The position numbers were made by a program, and so were the translations under genes. Under the pieces are notes generated by a model, which saw only the letters and a list, made by a program, of their open reading frames with translations, was not told the DNA's origin and searched no databases. Below, in pieces: positions 23,120 to 23,573 of a stretch of DNA of 23,573 nucleotides. Every line of letters begins with the position of its first letter. The first letter of the stretch is position 1. This DNA comes from DASTPP01 sp035762175 (GTDB taxonomy: Bacteria > Myxococcota_A > Polyangia > Polyangiales > Polyangiaceae), in the NCBI GenBank assembly GCA_035762175.1, contig DASTPP010000009.1, positions 1-23,573 of the forward strand, written 5' to 3'.

Positions 23120-23573
23120 CTAGCCGCCGCCCGACCCGGGCGCGGCGGTGGACGCCTGGAACGAACGCACCGCGCGCGCGAAGGCCTCGGGGTGCGTGAC
23201 GAGCCAATCGTGCGACCCGGGCCCCACGACGATCGAAGCGGACGGCAGCGCGGCGGCGAAGCGCCGGGCGCAGACGAGCGGCATCGTATGATCGCGCCGG
23301 CCCCAGGCGAGCAAGACGGGCACGCGCACCGCACCCGCCTCGCCGAGCACGTCGGCGAGCGCGCCGGCCCGCACCTGATGCAGCCACGAGCGCGGGTGCC
23401 GCCAGAGGTTGCCGACGACGTGGGGCGCGGCGCGGACGTTCAGGCCCCACTCGGCGGGGTCGAGCGCGTCGCGCAGGCGCGCGGCGAGCACGCGCGGCAG
23501 CGAGCGCCGGGGCCGCGCCCCGACCGCGTCGGCGAGCACGAGGCGGGCGAGGCCGGCGGGCGCGCGGGCGGCG
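23120..23573 (-). CDS. Alpha/beta hydrolase, C-terminal part (N-terminus outside window)
   Basis: The frame is open from the right edge of the window to TAG 23120, about 150 residues. The edge reads LARLVLADAVG, the strand after the nucleophile elbow, so the nucleophile lies upstream, out of view. A helical cap follows (about residues 15-80), then VPVLLAWGRRDHTMPLVCAR, with the usual catalytic Asp, and SIVVGPGSHDWLVTHPEAFA, with the catalytic His. A Gly/Ala-rich tail ends the protein. It is a typical soluble hydrolase (esterase, lactonase or dehalogenase class not decidable). It converges on the desaturase-like gene; the 60 bp between holds only weak inverted repeats. Confidence 0.85.
   Translation of the reverse strand, partial: AARAPAGLARLVLADAVGARPRRSLPRVLAARLRDALDPAEWGLNVRAAPHVVGNLWRHPRSWLHQVRAGALADVLGEAGAVRVPVLLAWGRRDHTMPLVCARRFAAALPSASIVVGPGSHDWLVTHPEAFARAVRSFQASTAAPGSGGG

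Overview
GC-rich bacterial chromosomal DNA (roughly 70% G+C by eye) with strong G/C third-position bias and mixed ATG/GTG starts. Gene content (IS elements, a very large hybrid sensor kinase, an arsenosugar cassette, MerA-like oxidoreductase, sterol-desaturase-like protein) fits a large-genome environmental bacterium such as a myxobacterium or planctomycete. That placement is inference; nothing here fixes the taxon.

Left part (1-8063) is an accessory, IS-rich zone. It holds: an IS4-family transposase entering from outside the window, with its C-terminus in the +1 frame after a CCC-CCC-TGA site; the N-terminal remnant of an OLD-like AAA ATPase in visibly less GC-rich DNA; a complete ISAs1-family element (1985-3211) with 19-bp imperfect inverted repeats and a 10-bp near-perfect target duplication that cuts a HAD-type phosphatase gene in two; an EthD-domain protein; and a complete 2.55-kb IS1634-like element (4708-7257) with perfect 19-bp inverted repeats. 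Its transposase carries an extra ParB/KorB-like helix-turn-helix domain between the second and third catalytic acids. This is the most unusual item in the window.

Middle part (8064-15419) is dominated by a giant signalling gene: CheB methylesterase - PAS - GAF - histidine kinase - receiver - GAF - PAS - GAF - PAS - PAS - PAS. It is broken by a frameshift inside the third GAF, and its trailing sensor array has no kinase after it. Next come a YCII/DGPF protein broken by a 1-base lesion, a TfoX C-terminal-like gene and the C-terminal tail of a response-regulator receiver domain.

Right part (15575-23573) is mostly intact metabolism: an LLM-class flavin oxidoreductase, a mercuric-reductase-like FAD disulfide oxidoreductase, a decayed flavodoxin-fold oxidoreductase, and an arsenosugar-type cassette. 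The cassette is a peroxidase-like CMD protein, radical SAM ArsS and a TIGR04283-type glycosyltransferase, translationally coupled by 4-base start/stop overlaps, facing a convergent TIGR04282-type transferase. It is followed by a divergent sterol-desaturase-like membrane enzyme and a partial alpha/beta hydrolase. No ArsM methyltransferase is visible, so that step must be encoded elsewhere if the pathway works.

At least four genes carry frame lesions, and others are cut by mobile elements. Either this is a decaying island or some of the single-base lesions are sequence errors; raw reads would decide.
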